A stretch of 64,000 nucleotides of DNA. It comes from an uncultured Acidobacteriota bacterium (lineage in GTDB: Bacteria > Acidobacteriota > Terriglobia > Bryobacterales > Bryobacteraceae). The translations under genes were made by a program, and so were the position numbers. Position 1 is the first letter of the stretch. The number at the start of each line of letters is the position of its first letter. The stretch is from positions 1 through 64,000 of the forward strand of contig CADEFM010000017.1 of NCBI GenBank assembly GCA_902826605.1, in the 5' to 3' direction. Of the stretch, positions 1-7,839 are shown in pieces. Below the pieces are notes generated by a model. The model saw nothing but the letters and a program-made list of their open reading frames with translations. It did not search any database and was not told the DNA's origin.

Positions 1-2
1 GT

Positions 3-101
3 GTGGAACTGCCCAACATCACCGACGGATTCGCGGGCAAGGCTCCCGACCTCGGCGCGCTTGAGTACGGCAAGCCGGTTCCCCACTACGGCCCGCGCTG
101 A
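3..101 (+). CDS. C-terminal fragment of a secreted protein (partial)
   Basis: The frame starting at base 3 is open from the window edge and ends at TGA 99-101, giving a 32-residue tail ending in PHYGPR. Tails with a DLGALEYG-like phrase followed by a PxYGPR end resemble the C-termini of secreted beta-helix or polysaccharide-active proteins of Acidobacteria, but this is a memory-based resemblance and the catalytic part lies outside the window. The overlapping frame from base 1 is open longer but reads as low-complexity T/R/S sequence and is taken as a shadow. Confidence 0.45.
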   Translation: MELPNITDGFAGKAPDLGALEYGKPVPHYGPR

Positions 102-148
102 GCGAAGCGGGACGACATTCATCATGTCGGCACAGAGAGGGCATAGAT

Positions 149-607
149 ATGCGAGTAGGAATCGCTACCGATCACGGCGGATTTGAGTTGAAGGTGCAGT
201 TGGTTCGCTATCTCAGCGAAGCGGGTCATGAGCTGATGGATTTCGGGGCGGACAGTTTGAATCCAGGGGATGACTATCCGGACTTCGTGATTCCGCTTGC
301 CCGCGCGGTGGCATCGGGAAAAGTGGAGCGGGGCGTGGCAGTGTGCGGCAGCGGCGTGGGGGCGTGCGTGTGTGCGAACAAGATTCCGGGAGCCCGCGCC
401 GGACTGATTGTCGATCATTACTCGGCGCAGCAAGGTGTAGAGGACGACGACATGAACATCCTCTGTATAGGCGGCAGAGTGGTGGGACCGGCGGTAGCGC
501 GGGACTTGGTCGATACGTTCCTCACCGCCAAATTCAGTCAAGCCGAGCGGCACGTGCGCAGATTGCGTAAGGTGAGTTTGCTTGAATCCAACGCAGTCAA
601 GAGGTAG
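149..607 (+). CDS. rpiB: Ribose-5-phosphate isomerase B (RpiB/LacAB family)
   Basis: A 152-residue cytoplasmic enzyme expected to interconvert ribose 5-phosphate and ribulose 5-phosphate in the pentose phosphate pathway. The family opening GIATDHGGFELK is at residues 4-15, the DYPDF segment follows, and the CGSGVGACVCANK stretch holds the cysteine and glycine-rich anion loop typical of RpiB. The NILCIGGRVVG segment matches the family's conserved late motif. Length is normal for RpiB (about 145-155). It is a single gene; its neighbours are a partial gene upstream and a convergent dehalogenase gene downstream. A galactose-6-phosphate isomerase subunit is the alternative, but no partner subunit is present. 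Confidence 0.9.
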   Translation: MRVGIATDHGGFELKVQLVRYLSEAGHELMDFGADSLNPGDDYPDFVIPLARAVASGKVERGVAVCGSGVGACVCANKIPGARAGLIVDHYSAQQGVEDDDMNILCIGGRVVGPAVARDLVDTFLTAKFSQAERHVRRLRKVSLLESNAVKR

Positions 608-627
608 CAAACAAGGTGTAGTCTGCT

Positions 628-1425
628 TCAGCGTGGCGATGGCATTTCAGCGCTCACGATCAACTCGGCGACCTGGGCCAGGTCATTCCCCGTAACATCA
701 ACCTTTGGGAACAACGGAAATACAGCTTTACCCGGCCGGGCGATGAATGCCGCGGCGCAGCCTGCGTGCATGGCGCCCCCGACGTCCCACGCGTGCGCGG
801 CAATCATACGGAGTCTATTCACGGCAACGCCCAGCTCCGTGGCGACCATGCGGTATGGCTCGGGCGCGGGCTTATATTTTCGAACGGGTTCAACCGAGAA
901 GTTGCGCTCGAAATACTGCTGCAGGTTCGAATTCTTCATCTGCGCTTCGACAACGGCGAGAGGTGAATTAGTGAGCGTGACCATGCGAAAACCTGCATTC
1001 TTCAAGCGGTCCAGGGCTTTGGGCACTTCCGGGTGAGCAGGTAAAGTGCGAATGCCGCCGATGATCTGTTGCGTGTCTTCCGCAGTCAGGCGAATGCGCT
1101 GGGCTTGCGCGGTCATCTCCAGCGCGGCCCGGGCAACTTCGCCGAAGTTCCGGTAGTCCTCGGCGAGCGTCAAGGCCTCGGCGAATTGGATGACTTGATT
1201 GAACCATTCGCGCAACATGGATTTATCGCCGAAGACGCGCTGGAAATGCGGCTCAAGAGCATTCAGGTCTAGCAGCGTCTCATTCACGTCGAAAACCAGG
1301 ATTCGCGGCATATTACCTCCTGGGGCGGATTGCGATCGCCCAACTTGTGGAAGCACACCAGCAAACGCCCCGGTGAGCGCGCTGTGCAAGAGTCTTCGTC
1401 TGGAGAATTGAAAGGAGATGTTCAC
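628..1425 (-). CDS. Tat-exported HAD-type (S)-2-haloacid dehalogenase
   Basis: A 265-residue protein whose mature part matches haloacid dehalogenase type II of the HAD superfamily, which hydrolyses 2-haloalkanoates through an aspartyl ester. The N-terminus has a twin-arginine SRRRLLHS motif and a short hydrophobic stretch ending near SQS, so export is predicted, which is unusual for this normally cytosolic family. HAD motif I is FDVNETLLDL (nucleophile Asp at about residue 45), motif II is TLTNSP, the motif III lysine lies in VRKYKPAPEPY, and the motif IV region is AAHAWDVGGAMHAG. Actual substrates cannot be read from sequence; a phosphatase-like role is possible. Confidence 0.82.
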   Translation of the reverse strand: MNISFQFSRRRLLHSALTGAFAGVLPQVGRSQSAPGGNMPRILVFDVNETLLDLNALEPHFQRVFGDKSMLREWFNQVIQFAEALTLAEDYRNFGEVARAALEMTAQAQRIRLTAEDTQQIIGGIRTLPAHPEVPKALDRLKNAGFRMVTLTNSPLAVVEAQMKNSNLQQYFERNFSVEPVRKYKPAPEPYRMVATELGVAVNRLRMIAAHAWDVGGAMHAGCAAAFIARPGKAVFPLFPKVDVTGNDLAQVAELIVSAEMPSPR

Positions 1426-1566
1426 TACCGCTATTGTATCTTTCCATCGAACTCGCCATGATCAAATCGCAGGACCCAACCCGGGACTATAATTGAGCAA
1501 ACTTCCAGATCGCGGCGACGCGGAATCCTTGGTGGATCCGGAATGTTTGAGCAGAAAGGAATCGAA

Positions 1567-2499
1567 ATGCGATTACTGAAAACAGCTACATTCGTCATCG
1601 CGGCCTCGACGTTACTTCCCGCGCTCCGTGGCCAGAGCCAGATGCTGGCCTGGGCGCCGATCACGATTCAACCTAACGAGTGGATCGCGCCAAACAAGCC
1701 TCTCATTAGGCTTCCCGAACTTCGTTCGAAGCACGCGGGCGAAGATAACTGGACGGAAACCGTCGTCAACGATAATCTTTTCCACGCGGACTATATCTCC
1801 ATGGCGCCTGGCGCGAAAACTCCGCGGCGCTTCCATCCGGACAATCGCGCGTGGTGGATTGTGCAGGACGGGCAGATTCGCTTCACCATCGAAGGGCAGG
1901 AGCCGTTTATCGCGTCAAAAGGATTTTTGGTGCAGGTGCCGCACCGCATCGCCTACAGTATGGAAACCACCGGCGACAGACCGTCGCTGCGGCTCGAAGT
2001 CACCGTGGCGAATTCCAATACGATGTATCCCATCGATGAGACGCCTGCTCCGATTTCTGGCGTGAAGTATGAGAGGGCGCGGGTTGCAACCGTGAAGGGG
2101 TCGTACGACAAGGCGAACGTGCCTTTCATCGACTATAACCAGACCATCGCTGGAAATGCGAAACCAAAAGAAAATCAAAACCAATTCGTCGGCGACTCTC
2201 ACGGAATCGTCAACATCATCCGTGGCGACCCAAAGACGCAGCGACCGGCGAGTGATAAAGACAAGGGCCATCTGCACCTGACCGGTCCCGAATTTTGGTT
2301 CATTTTGGAAGGACAGATGGAGTTTAAGATTGGATCGGTGCCGGTTTTCGTTGCCGATCAGGGAGACATCGTCTACGCGCCAGCGAAGGTGTGGCATCGG
2401 GTGCGATTCGCAGGCACGTCAATGGCGACGCGCCTGGCAATCGTCGGATATGCGAACTCCCATGTGTTCCAGCCTCCCGAGGAACTCGCGGGTCAATGA
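1567..2499 (+). CDS. Secreted bicupin protein
   Basis: A 310-residue protein with a Sec-type signal peptide (MRLLKTATFVIAAS, cleavage near RGQSQ) and two cupin-like domains: one around residues 75-145 (FHPDNRAWWIVQDG, then VQVPHRIAY) and a second around residues 230-300 (GHLHLTGPEFWFILEG, then VYAPAKVWHRV). Histidines and glutamates in both halves could bind metal, but activity is unknown. The start at 1567 is preferred over the in-frame ATG at 1543 because AAAGGA precedes it and the signal peptide then begins directly. A partial copy of its 3' end lies at about 3055-3153. Confidence 0.8.
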   Translation: MRLLKTATFVIAASTLLPALRGQSQMLAWAPITIQPNEWIAPNKPLIRLPELRSKHAGEDNWTETVVNDNLFHADYISMAPGAKTPRRFHPDNRAWWIVQDGQIRFTIEGQEPFIASKGFLVQVPHRIAYSMETTGDRPSLRLEVTVANSNTMYPIDETPAPISGVKYERARVATVKGSYDKANVPFIDYNQTIAGNAKPKENQNQFVGDSHGIVNIIRGDPKTQRPASDKDKGHLHLTGPEFWFILEGQMEFKIGSVPVFVADQGDIVYAPAKVWHRVRFAGTSMATRLAIVGYANSHVFQPPEELAGQ

Positions 2500-2550
2500 T
2501 GGCGCTGACATGCTATGAGAAACGCAAGTTGAATGTTGATGGCATTCTGC
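2440..2550 (+). repeat. Direct repeat copy A: end of the bicupin gene plus downstream DNA
   Basis: This stretch covers the last 20 codons of the bicupin gene and about 50 bp beyond. It is repeated imperfectly at 3055-3153. Shared blocks include TCGGATATGCGAACTCCCAT, TTCCAGCCTCCCGAGGAACT and a later TGTTGATGG-ATTCTGCT block. The order of shared blocks is the same in both, with a gap of about 11 bp in the second copy, so the repeat is a real segmental duplication and not only a protein motif. Confidence 0.85.
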
Positions 2551-2664
2551 TTAGGCACAACGTTTCTTCCTGCGCATGTTGGACATCGCCGGTTCGGATT
2601 GCCCGATATAGTCCCTGAACTGCGGAACGACCATGTCTGGGACAGACTGTTCGCGCAACCCCAA

Positions 2665-2931
2665 CTACCGACTATCCGTGTGCCTATGTCTTCGTCGATA
2701 GTTCCAAACAAAACCCGTTGCAAAAATCAGAATCATGGTTGGAAGGGAAACGAACCAGAAGCGGCACATGATGAATCGAGCGTCATAGTGGATCGTAGAT
2801 AGCGCTGCCGTAAAAAGAGCGATGGATCCGATCAACGTGATCAGGCCTACCAAAATGCTCCTGAAACAAGTAAAGATATGTCCATTCTCCCCGCGATGTC
2901 GATTGATCGAGGCGCTGTAGGTCACGTGCAT
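2665..2931 (-). CDS. Possible small membrane protein
   Basis: An 88-residue open frame with two hydrophobic segments (about residues 25-47 and 58-77) separated by a short polar loop and followed by a basic WNYRRRHRH tail, as in a two-pass inner-membrane protein. No Shine-Dalgarno sequence is evident before the ATG at 2931 and no family is recognised. It sits inside the low-information interval between the bicupin gene and its duplicated tail, which may be decayed DNA, so it could be spurious. Confidence 0.33.
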   Translation of the reverse strand: MHVTYSASINRHRGENGHIFTCFRSILVGLITLIGSIALFTAALSTIHYDARFIMCRFWFVSLPTMILIFATGFVWNYRRRHRHTDSR

Positions 2932-3054
2932 GGTCGGAGCCGAGCTCTAATCACGTTCTGGTCCTTCAGATTCCGGAACCCATCAAGAGTATAACTCTGC
3001 CCCCACTGCGTCACACTCGGAATTGTCGGCGGCATCCGCCGTGGGGGCTGACGA

Positions 3055-3153
3055 CCGTCGGATATGCGAACTCCCATGAGTTCCAGCCTCCCGAGGAACT
3101 CGCGGGCCACTGATGGTGAAAATACGCACGTTTGAGTGTTGATGGGATTCTGC
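3055..3153 (+). pseudogene. Remnant of a second bicupin gene (3' end only)
   Basis: Reading 3055-3113 in frame gives a tail VGYANSHEFQPPEELAGH followed by TGA, almost the same as the bicupin tail, which has V for E and Q for H and ends TGA at 2499. No upstream coding sequence for the rest of a cupin is visible, so only about 19 codons and the downstream flank survive. A short GC-rich palindrome (CGGCGG-CAT-CCGCCG, about 3027-3041) lies just upstream of the break. This suggests a former tandem duplication that was deleted or overwritten. Confidence 0.7.
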
Positions 3154-3620
3154 TACGAAACCGTCCGCGGATCATGCGGCCTGAGTTCAGGACGAGTATT
3201 GATGGGCTGCCATTCGCTGCGATCCTTGACGGGGTAAGAGCTCCAAAGGAGATCCAAACCCCTGTCTGCACAGAGGCCGATAACTTGCCTGATAATACTT
3301 TCGTCGCCACTCACGAAATGGACGTCGGATTCGTGACACAGGGTGCAGTTGAGATTCCCTGGTCCGTTACGGACGATCAGATCACCAGAGCCCAATCGAA
3401 AAGCACCTTGCTCTTCGCTCTGTTCGATGAAACTGAGGAAATCAGCGGGGGCAATGGGGGTTGGTTTCCACATCTGCTCGATGTCCACGTTTGTCCCCGA
3501 GCCATACTCAATCGTGATGGGCCCTGTGATCAACGGCAGAAAGCCCGCCAAGGACTGAACAAAATCCCGAAGCTGGTCAGGTGTCAATGTGCCCGTGACG
3601 ATTTCTTGCTGTTGAGTCAT
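3153..3620 (-). CDS. Hypothetical protein
   Basis: About 155 residues from the ATG at 3620 (an in-frame ATG at 3674 would add 18 residues). The composition is that of a normal soluble cytoplasmic protein, without signal or membrane segment. It opens with a polar helix region (TPDQLRDFVQSLAGF), has a central IEYGSGTNVDIEQMWKP segment, and contains a single CTLCHES sequence. CxxCH would suit covalent heme, but there is no export signal, so heme attachment is not expected. No family is recognised. Its 3' end abuts the duplicated bicupin tail. Confidence 0.5.
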   Translation of the reverse strand: MTQQQEIVTGTLTPDQLRDFVQSLAGFLPLITGPITIEYGSGTNVDIEQMWKPTPIAPADFLSFIEQSEEQGAFRLGSGDLIVRNGPGNLNCTLCHESDVHFVSGDESIIRQVIGLCADRGLDLLWSSYPVKDRSEWQPINTRPELRPHDPRTVS

Positions 3621-3840
3621 TTCCAGTTCGGCCCGATTTTTTAACGTACCATCTTCGTGACATTCCGACATCACTTTGGTGGAGTCTCTATAGGTCCAGT
3701 GAGGTGGCTTCTTGGGAGATGCGTGCTATCGGGATGTAGAGATTTCCGTGTGGACGCCGCACGTCGGTCCCGATCCGTGTTCTTCGCCTGGCTGCGCACG
3801 GGCCGATTTCGGTTGTACTATAACAGGTATTGGAGTTTCC

Positions 3841-4860
3841 ATGAAAATCACAACGTTGTGTCTTATTCTTGCATCCGCAAGCCAGATTTATAGCCAGCCG
3901 AACCCCTATCGCGCCACCGATCCGTGGGGACAGATCGCGCAAGGGAGAAAATGGGGGTCCGTGAGCGCGATCGACATCGACCCCAAGACCGGGCATATTT
4001 GGGTGGTCGATCGATGCGGCGTCGCCACTTGCGGTGGCAGCACATTGGATCCGATTTTCGAGTTCGATGCTTCGGGAAAGCTGCTGAAAAACTTCGGCGG
4101 CGGAATGTTCGTCACGCCGCATGGCATGAGCATCGATAAGGATGGAAACATTTGGCTCGTCGACCAGGCGATTCGAGATGGCAAGGGCTTCCAGGTTTTC
4201 AAAATGAACCAGGATGGCAAAGTCCTGCTAACGCTTGGCAAGGCCGGCGTGGCAGGCACGACGAACGACACCTTTAACAGTCCCTCCGACGTGGTTGTTG
4301 CGGCGAATGGCGACATCTTCGTGGCTGACGGACATGGCGGAGACACCAACGCCCGCATTGTCAAATTTTCCAGCGACGGAAAGTTCATTAAGACCTGGGG
4401 GAAGAAAGGCTCGGGCCCAGGCGAATTTGACACTCCCCACGCGCTGGCCCTCGATTCCAAAGGGCGCTTGTTTGTGGCCGACCGCAATAACAACCGGATT
4501 CAAATCTTCGATCAGGACGGCAAGTACATCGAAGAGTGGAAGCAGTATGGAGCGCCCAGTGGGATTTTCATCGACTCCAAAGACAACATCTATGTGGCCG
4601 ATTCGCAGTCGAATGCCAAGAACAATCCGGGCTTTAAGCGCGGCATCCGCGTTGGCAGAGTGAAAGACGGTAAGAATGGCAAGGTGACGGCCTTCATCCC
4701 GGATCCTCTGCCGACTCCGGAGAGCGACGACAAGTACCCCGACAACCCCGCATTCGCCATGTCGACGACCAGCGGCGCCGAAGGCGTTGTGGTGGATTCC
4801 AAGGGCGCCCTCTACGGAGCGGAAGTGGGTGCGAAGAAGGTCGTGAAATACGTTAGGTGA
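3841..4860 (+). CDS. Secreted NHL-repeat six-bladed beta-propeller protein
   Basis: A 339-residue exported protein with a signal peptide (MKITTLCLILASASQIYSQ). NHL-type blades recur at about 40-55-residue spacing: PHGMSIDKDGNIWLVDQ, NSPSDVVVAANGDIFVADG, DTPHALALDSKGRLFVADR with NNRIQIFDQDGKYIEEW, SGIFIDSKDNIYVADSQ, and a last blade AEGVVVDSKGALYGAEV. The family includes peptidyl-alpha-hydroxyglycine amidating lyase-like propellers and many uncharacterised binding proteins; no catalytic residue is claimed. The start at 3841 is chosen because the signal peptide begins there. The convergent neighbour downstream is another propeller protein. Confidence 0.85.
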   Translation: MKITTLCLILASASQIYSQPNPYRATDPWGQIAQGRKWGSVSAIDIDPKTGHIWVVDRCGVATCGGSTLDPIFEFDASGKLLKNFGGGMFVTPHGMSIDKDGNIWLVDQAIRDGKGFQVFKMNQDGKVLLTLGKAGVAGTTNDTFNSPSDVVVAANGDIFVADGHGGDTNARIVKFSSDGKFIKTWGKKGSGPGEFDTPHALALDSKGRLFVADRNNNRIQIFDQDGKYIEEWKQYGAPSGIFIDSKDNIYVADSQSNAKNNPGFKRGIRVGRVKDGKNGKVTAFIPDPLPTPESDDKYPDNPAFAMSTTSGAEGVVVDSKGALYGAEVGAKKVVKYVR

Positions 4861-4875
4861 TCCGGGTTGTACCCG

Positions 4876-6135
4876 TTACTTCCCGCGATAAAAGACGCGC
4901 CAGATGCGGCCTTTCTCGCTGTCGGAAATATAAACTGACCCATCCGGGCCGGTTGCGATTCCATCGGGACGCGCTACTGCGTCCGATGGATTCATGAGCG
5001 GCGTCTTCCCGGCAAACCCGCTCGCGAAGACCTCATAATTGCCGGACGCCTTTCCGCCAGTGAGCGGCTGGAATGTGACGTTATAGCCCTCCTGCGGCAT
5101 CGGCGCGCGGTTCCAGGAACCGTGAAACACAATGAAAATTCCATTCTTGTATTTCGCGGGGAACTGGCTGCCTTCGTAGAACATCACGTCGAGAGGCGCC
5201 CAGTGCGCGGGAAATGCCGCGATGGGCGGCGTGAACTCCGTGCAGCGGCCCACGGTCTTGCCGTCGCCGCCGTATTCGGGATTCAGCAGAAATTTCTTCT
5301 GCCCGTAATCGAAGAAGCAAAACGGCCAGCCGAAATTGGAGCCCTGCACCGCGCGATACAGCGGTTCCGCCGGGCGCTCGGCGTTCTCTTGCGCGGTAAA
5401 TTGGCCGGGCCATAGCTGGTCCAGCGAATCGCGGTTGTTCATGCTGATGTACAGCGAATCGTCGTGCCAGGCGATTCCGGGCATCTGGCGCAAGCCCGTG
5501 GCGAACTTCGTGCCAGCGGCCTGCGTTTGGCCGAGTTTGTTTTCATCGAACTTCCATATGCCGGCGTTCTTCTCAAGAATGGGACAAGGGTCCTGGCCGG
5601 GCGATTTCGCCTGGCGGTCGCGCGCTTGGCATGCGTTTGAGGGAGCGCCCACGTTAACGTACAGGGATCCCTTGCCGTCGAATGCCAGGCCCTTGTCGCC
5701 GTGCTGCCGCACACCGGGCAGATCCTTCACCACCACTTCCGCCGCGCCTGCCGGTTTCAATGGACCGGCTGTCAGTTTATAGCGTTCTACTGAGTTGAGA
5801 GTCGCGATATACAGGTACCCATTGCGGATGCGGATGCCGGTAACGCTCGCGCCCCCTAACGTTTCCTTCATCTCGAAACGCCCGTCGCCGTTGGTGTCCC
5901 GCAGCGCTGCGACGCCGCCGCTTTGAAGCGCGACGTACACATCGCCGTTAGCGGCAACCGCAAGATGCCGAGCCGCCCCCAGCCCATCCGCTGCGACAAA
6001 CGCGCAGAAGCCCGTGGGTAAGGTGATGCCTCCGTTGTTGGCATCGCACGCGGGAGCGGGACGCTGCGCGAGCGCTACCATTGCACCGCCGAAAATCAAG
6101 ATGCCAAAGGTGAGCTGGTTCATTCGATAAGTCAT
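4876..6135 (-). CDS. Secreted sorbosone/glucose dehydrogenase-like PQQ beta-propeller protein
   Basis: A 419-residue exported protein of the soluble glucose dehydrogenase / L-sorbosone dehydrogenase family (six-bladed propeller, PQQ-type aldose oxidation in characterised members). Visible features are a signal peptide ending near ALAQRP, the blade motif HLAVAANGDVYVAL, the segment GDKGLAFDGKGSLYVNVGAP, CQARDRQAKSPGQDPCP (a family-typical disulphide loop), the GSNFGWPFCFFDYG segment and a final RPDGIATGPDGSVYISDS blade. Substrate is not predictable. ATG at 6135 or 6123 (MNQLTFG) could be the start; both precede the same signal peptide. Confidence 0.82.
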   Translation of the reverse strand: MTYRMNQLTFGILIFGGAMVALAQRPAPACDANNGGITLPTGFCAFVAADGLGAARHLAVAANGDVYVALQSGGVAALRDTNGDGRFEMKETLGGASVTGIRIRNGYLYIATLNSVERYKLTAGPLKPAGAAEVVVKDLPGVRQHGDKGLAFDGKGSLYVNVGAPSNACQARDRQAKSPGQDPCPILEKNAGIWKFDENKLGQTQAAGTKFATGLRQMPGIAWHDDSLYISMNNRDSLDQLWPGQFTAQENAERPAEPLYRAVQGSNFGWPFCFFDYGQKKFLLNPEYGGDGKTVGRCTEFTPPIAAFPAHWAPLDVMFYEGSQFPAKYKNGIFIVFHGSWNRAPMPQEGYNVTFQPLTGGKASGNYEVFASGFAGKTPLMNPSDAVARPDGIATGPDGSVYISDSEKGRIWRVFYRGK

Positions 6136-6311
6136 TGGTTTCCTAAGCGCCGGTGTGCGCTTGCCCTCACTTTATGGAATCGGGGAGAAGGGTGTCAAGC
6201 CGTGCAGGGGTTAAGGAATTGAATCCGTTGAAACTTCGTGACCAGCTTCCCTGTCCGAGTTTCGCAAGACCGATGATTAATCTATCTAGCTATTTTTGCC
6301 GGGGTGACGAA

Positions 6312-7265
6312 TCACGCCAGGAATCTATTGGTAATTCGACGGCGAATCAGAGGATCTATTTGATCAGCTTCGCCCAACCGACCCAGAAGCTGAGATGCAA
6401 GAAGAATGCGTTCGTCGAGATCAGTGGATGCCTGCCAGCGGATGAGACAACGCATGATCGCTTGATGACGTTTATTGGGTAGGGCGAGAGCATTGCCGTT
6501 CACGATGACGCCTGTGATGGTTTTGGGTTGGCCATAGGCATAAGATCCTTCTTCACGGTAATCCAATCCTATGCTCCTCACCTTTGCCTTCACAAATTGT
6601 GCGAAATCGCGTACCCCCCGCTGCCCTGATATAACAAGGTCGTCCATGTAGAGAGTCATTGCTAGTCCACGCCGATGCGCTTCGCTTGACAGCGAATCGA
6701 AGGTCATTTTATGCGCGTAGTAAGAAAGGAGATTGCTGATACAGCTTCCAGTAGGTAGGTGGCGGCGGAAAGTACATAATTTCGCGATCGCAAAAGCTAC
6801 GTCCGGGCTGCAGTGGAAAATGTCTCGAAAGCACCCGGCAATGTGGTGAATTTTCGTTGACGGATAGTAGTGGCGTAGGTCAAGAGTAATACTTGCAGCC
6901 TTGCCTAAATGGGCACGTGCATTTGTTATGTACGAACGGCGCTTGATAGAACAGTGAATGTAATCTGGCACCACAATCCGAGAAAGGAGAACGTGCAATC
7001 GCTGATGGATTCGACGTAGAGTGGGCAGAGGGACTTCGGCCAATCGTGGGGAGCCGTCCTTCCTTCGCATCAGACTGCCTTTTTTCCTTATGTGGATTTC
7101 CACGTACAAGTCTGATTCTTGTGCACGAAGCAGATCCCGAAGACAGGCAGTATCGATACAAAGGAGGGCTGCCAGATCACGCTTCGATTTGAGACCCCAA
7201 AATGGCGACTGCGTAAGATCGTATAGCCTTAACGAAGATCTGGTGTTCCCGCTAGTCGATTTCAT
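6312..7265 (-). CDS. Retron-type reverse transcriptase
   Basis: A 317-residue reverse transcriptase, predicted to copy part of its own non-coding RNA into multicopy single-stranded DNA. Retron hallmarks are visible: NARAH (residues 115-119, the NAxxH motif), the first catalytic Asp in TLDLRHYYPSTK (about 129), LPTGSCISNLLS (170-181), the polymerase box YMDD (206-209), and ITGVIVNG (250-257), equivalent to the VTG motif of the retron Y region. There is no maturase, endonuclease or integrase domain, which argues against a group II intron. Its ATG lies inside the last codons of the helix-turn-helix gene (14-base overlap), so the two are translationally coupled. The DNA is visibly AT-richer than flanking genes, consistent with horizontal gain. 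Confidence 0.93.
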   Translation of the reverse strand: MKSTSGNTRSSLRLYDLTQSPFWGLKSKRDLAALLCIDTACLRDLLRAQESDLYVEIHIRKKGSLMRRKDGSPRLAEVPLPTLRRIHQRLHVLLSRIVVPDYIHCSIKRRSYITNARAHLGKAASITLDLRHYYPSTKIHHIAGCFRDIFHCSPDVAFAIAKLCTFRRHLPTGSCISNLLSYYAHKMTFDSLSSEAHRRGLAMTLYMDDLVISGQRGVRDFAQFVKAKVRSIGLDYREEGSYAYGQPKTITGVIVNGNALALPNKRHQAIMRCLIRWQASTDLDERILLASQLLGRLGEADQIDPLIRRRITNRFLA

Positions 7266-7590
7266 GAAAGCTCGGGCTTGCGTGCGGTTCGCTCAGTGGC
7301 TCGTGACTCCGTGCGGCGAGCCAGTCCATTATTCGCAAAATTTTATTGGCGGCCTTGAAACGGACACGGTCTGGACGTGTATTGTCAGTAATATTCTCTG
7401 CTAATAACAAGATGGATGACGTGGGAATTCGAAGTACATCGGCATAGCGATTCAAGACTTCCAGAGTGGGTTGTTTAGCCCCAGATTCCAATTCTGAAAG
7501 GTATGACCTCGAAATGCCAAGTTTTTCAGCAAAGGTCGCTTGGTCTACCTCGTGAAAGATGCGCATCAGCTTTAAAGCTCGGCTCAGCAT
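7252..7590 (-). CDS. XRE-family helix-turn-helix protein of the retron cassette
   Basis: A DNA-binding protein of 112 residues from the ATG at 7590, which has GGAAACGG just upstream; an in-frame ATG at 7638 would add 16 residues but lacks a ribosome site. The Cro/C1-type HTH spans about residues 5-60: QATFAEKLGISRSYLSELES contains both helices, followed by GAKQPTLEVLNRYADVL. The C-terminal 50 residues are polar and unassigned. Its 3' end overlaps the reverse transcriptase start. Retrons with an XRE partner are a known class (type VI in the Mestre scheme, from memory). Here it may be the accessory/effector, a repressor of the cassette, or both; two palindromes upstream at 8100-8135 are candidate operators. 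Confidence 0.88.
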   Translation of the reverse strand: MLSRALKLMRIFHEVDQATFAEKLGISRSYLSELESGAKQPTLEVLNRYADVLRIPTSSILLLAENITDNTRPDRVRFKAANKILRIMDWLAARSHEPLSEPHASPSFHEID

Positions 7591-7622
7591 ACCGTTTCCA
7601 TATAAGTTAGAAGTGCAGGGCG

Positions 7623-7823
7623 CTACGTCCGTTTCCATATGCTTGGAAGACTCTTGAGAATGTCCAAGATCCTCCCTCCATTCTCGACTCTCTCAGCCAA
7701 CGAGGCGAAGCAGGCAAAAATGGCCAGAACCGCCCGAAAAGCCGCAAGAGTAAAAGCGATACGAAACCGTCCACATAGCAACCGCCACCTAGTGATCACG
7801 ATCAATTGAAATTCAAGAATCAT
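7623..7823 (-). CDS. Small hydrophobic ORF of the retron cassette
   Basis: A 66-residue frame from ATG 7823, with AAGGA eight bases upstream (in 7832-7836), better ribosome-site support than its neighbours have. The middle (about residues 19-45, FRIAFTLAAFRAVLAIFACF) can form one membrane-spanning helix flanked by basic residues (RWRLLCGRFR) and followed by an acidic/basic tail (LAERVENGG, then a basic end). It ends about 30 bases before the HTH start at 7590, so the order smORF-HTH-RT reads as one operon. No family is recognised. It could be a membrane-acting retron effector, a structural consequence of the msd/a2 region, or chance. Confidence 0.5.
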   Translation of the reverse strand: MILEFQLIVITRWRLLCGRFRIAFTLAAFRAVLAIFACFASLAERVENGGRILDILKSLPSIWKRT

Positions 7824-7839
7824 TGAGTTTTTCCTTCTC

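Noticed and set aside
1..186. Frame-1 open reading frame of 61 residues at the window edge
   Set aside because: Low-complexity T/R/S composition; frame 3 ends in a normal protein tail at 101.
6312..7265. Group II intron or DGR reverse transcriptase
   Set aside because: No maturase X/endonuclease domains or template/variable repeats; the NAxxH and VTG-like motifs are retron-specific.
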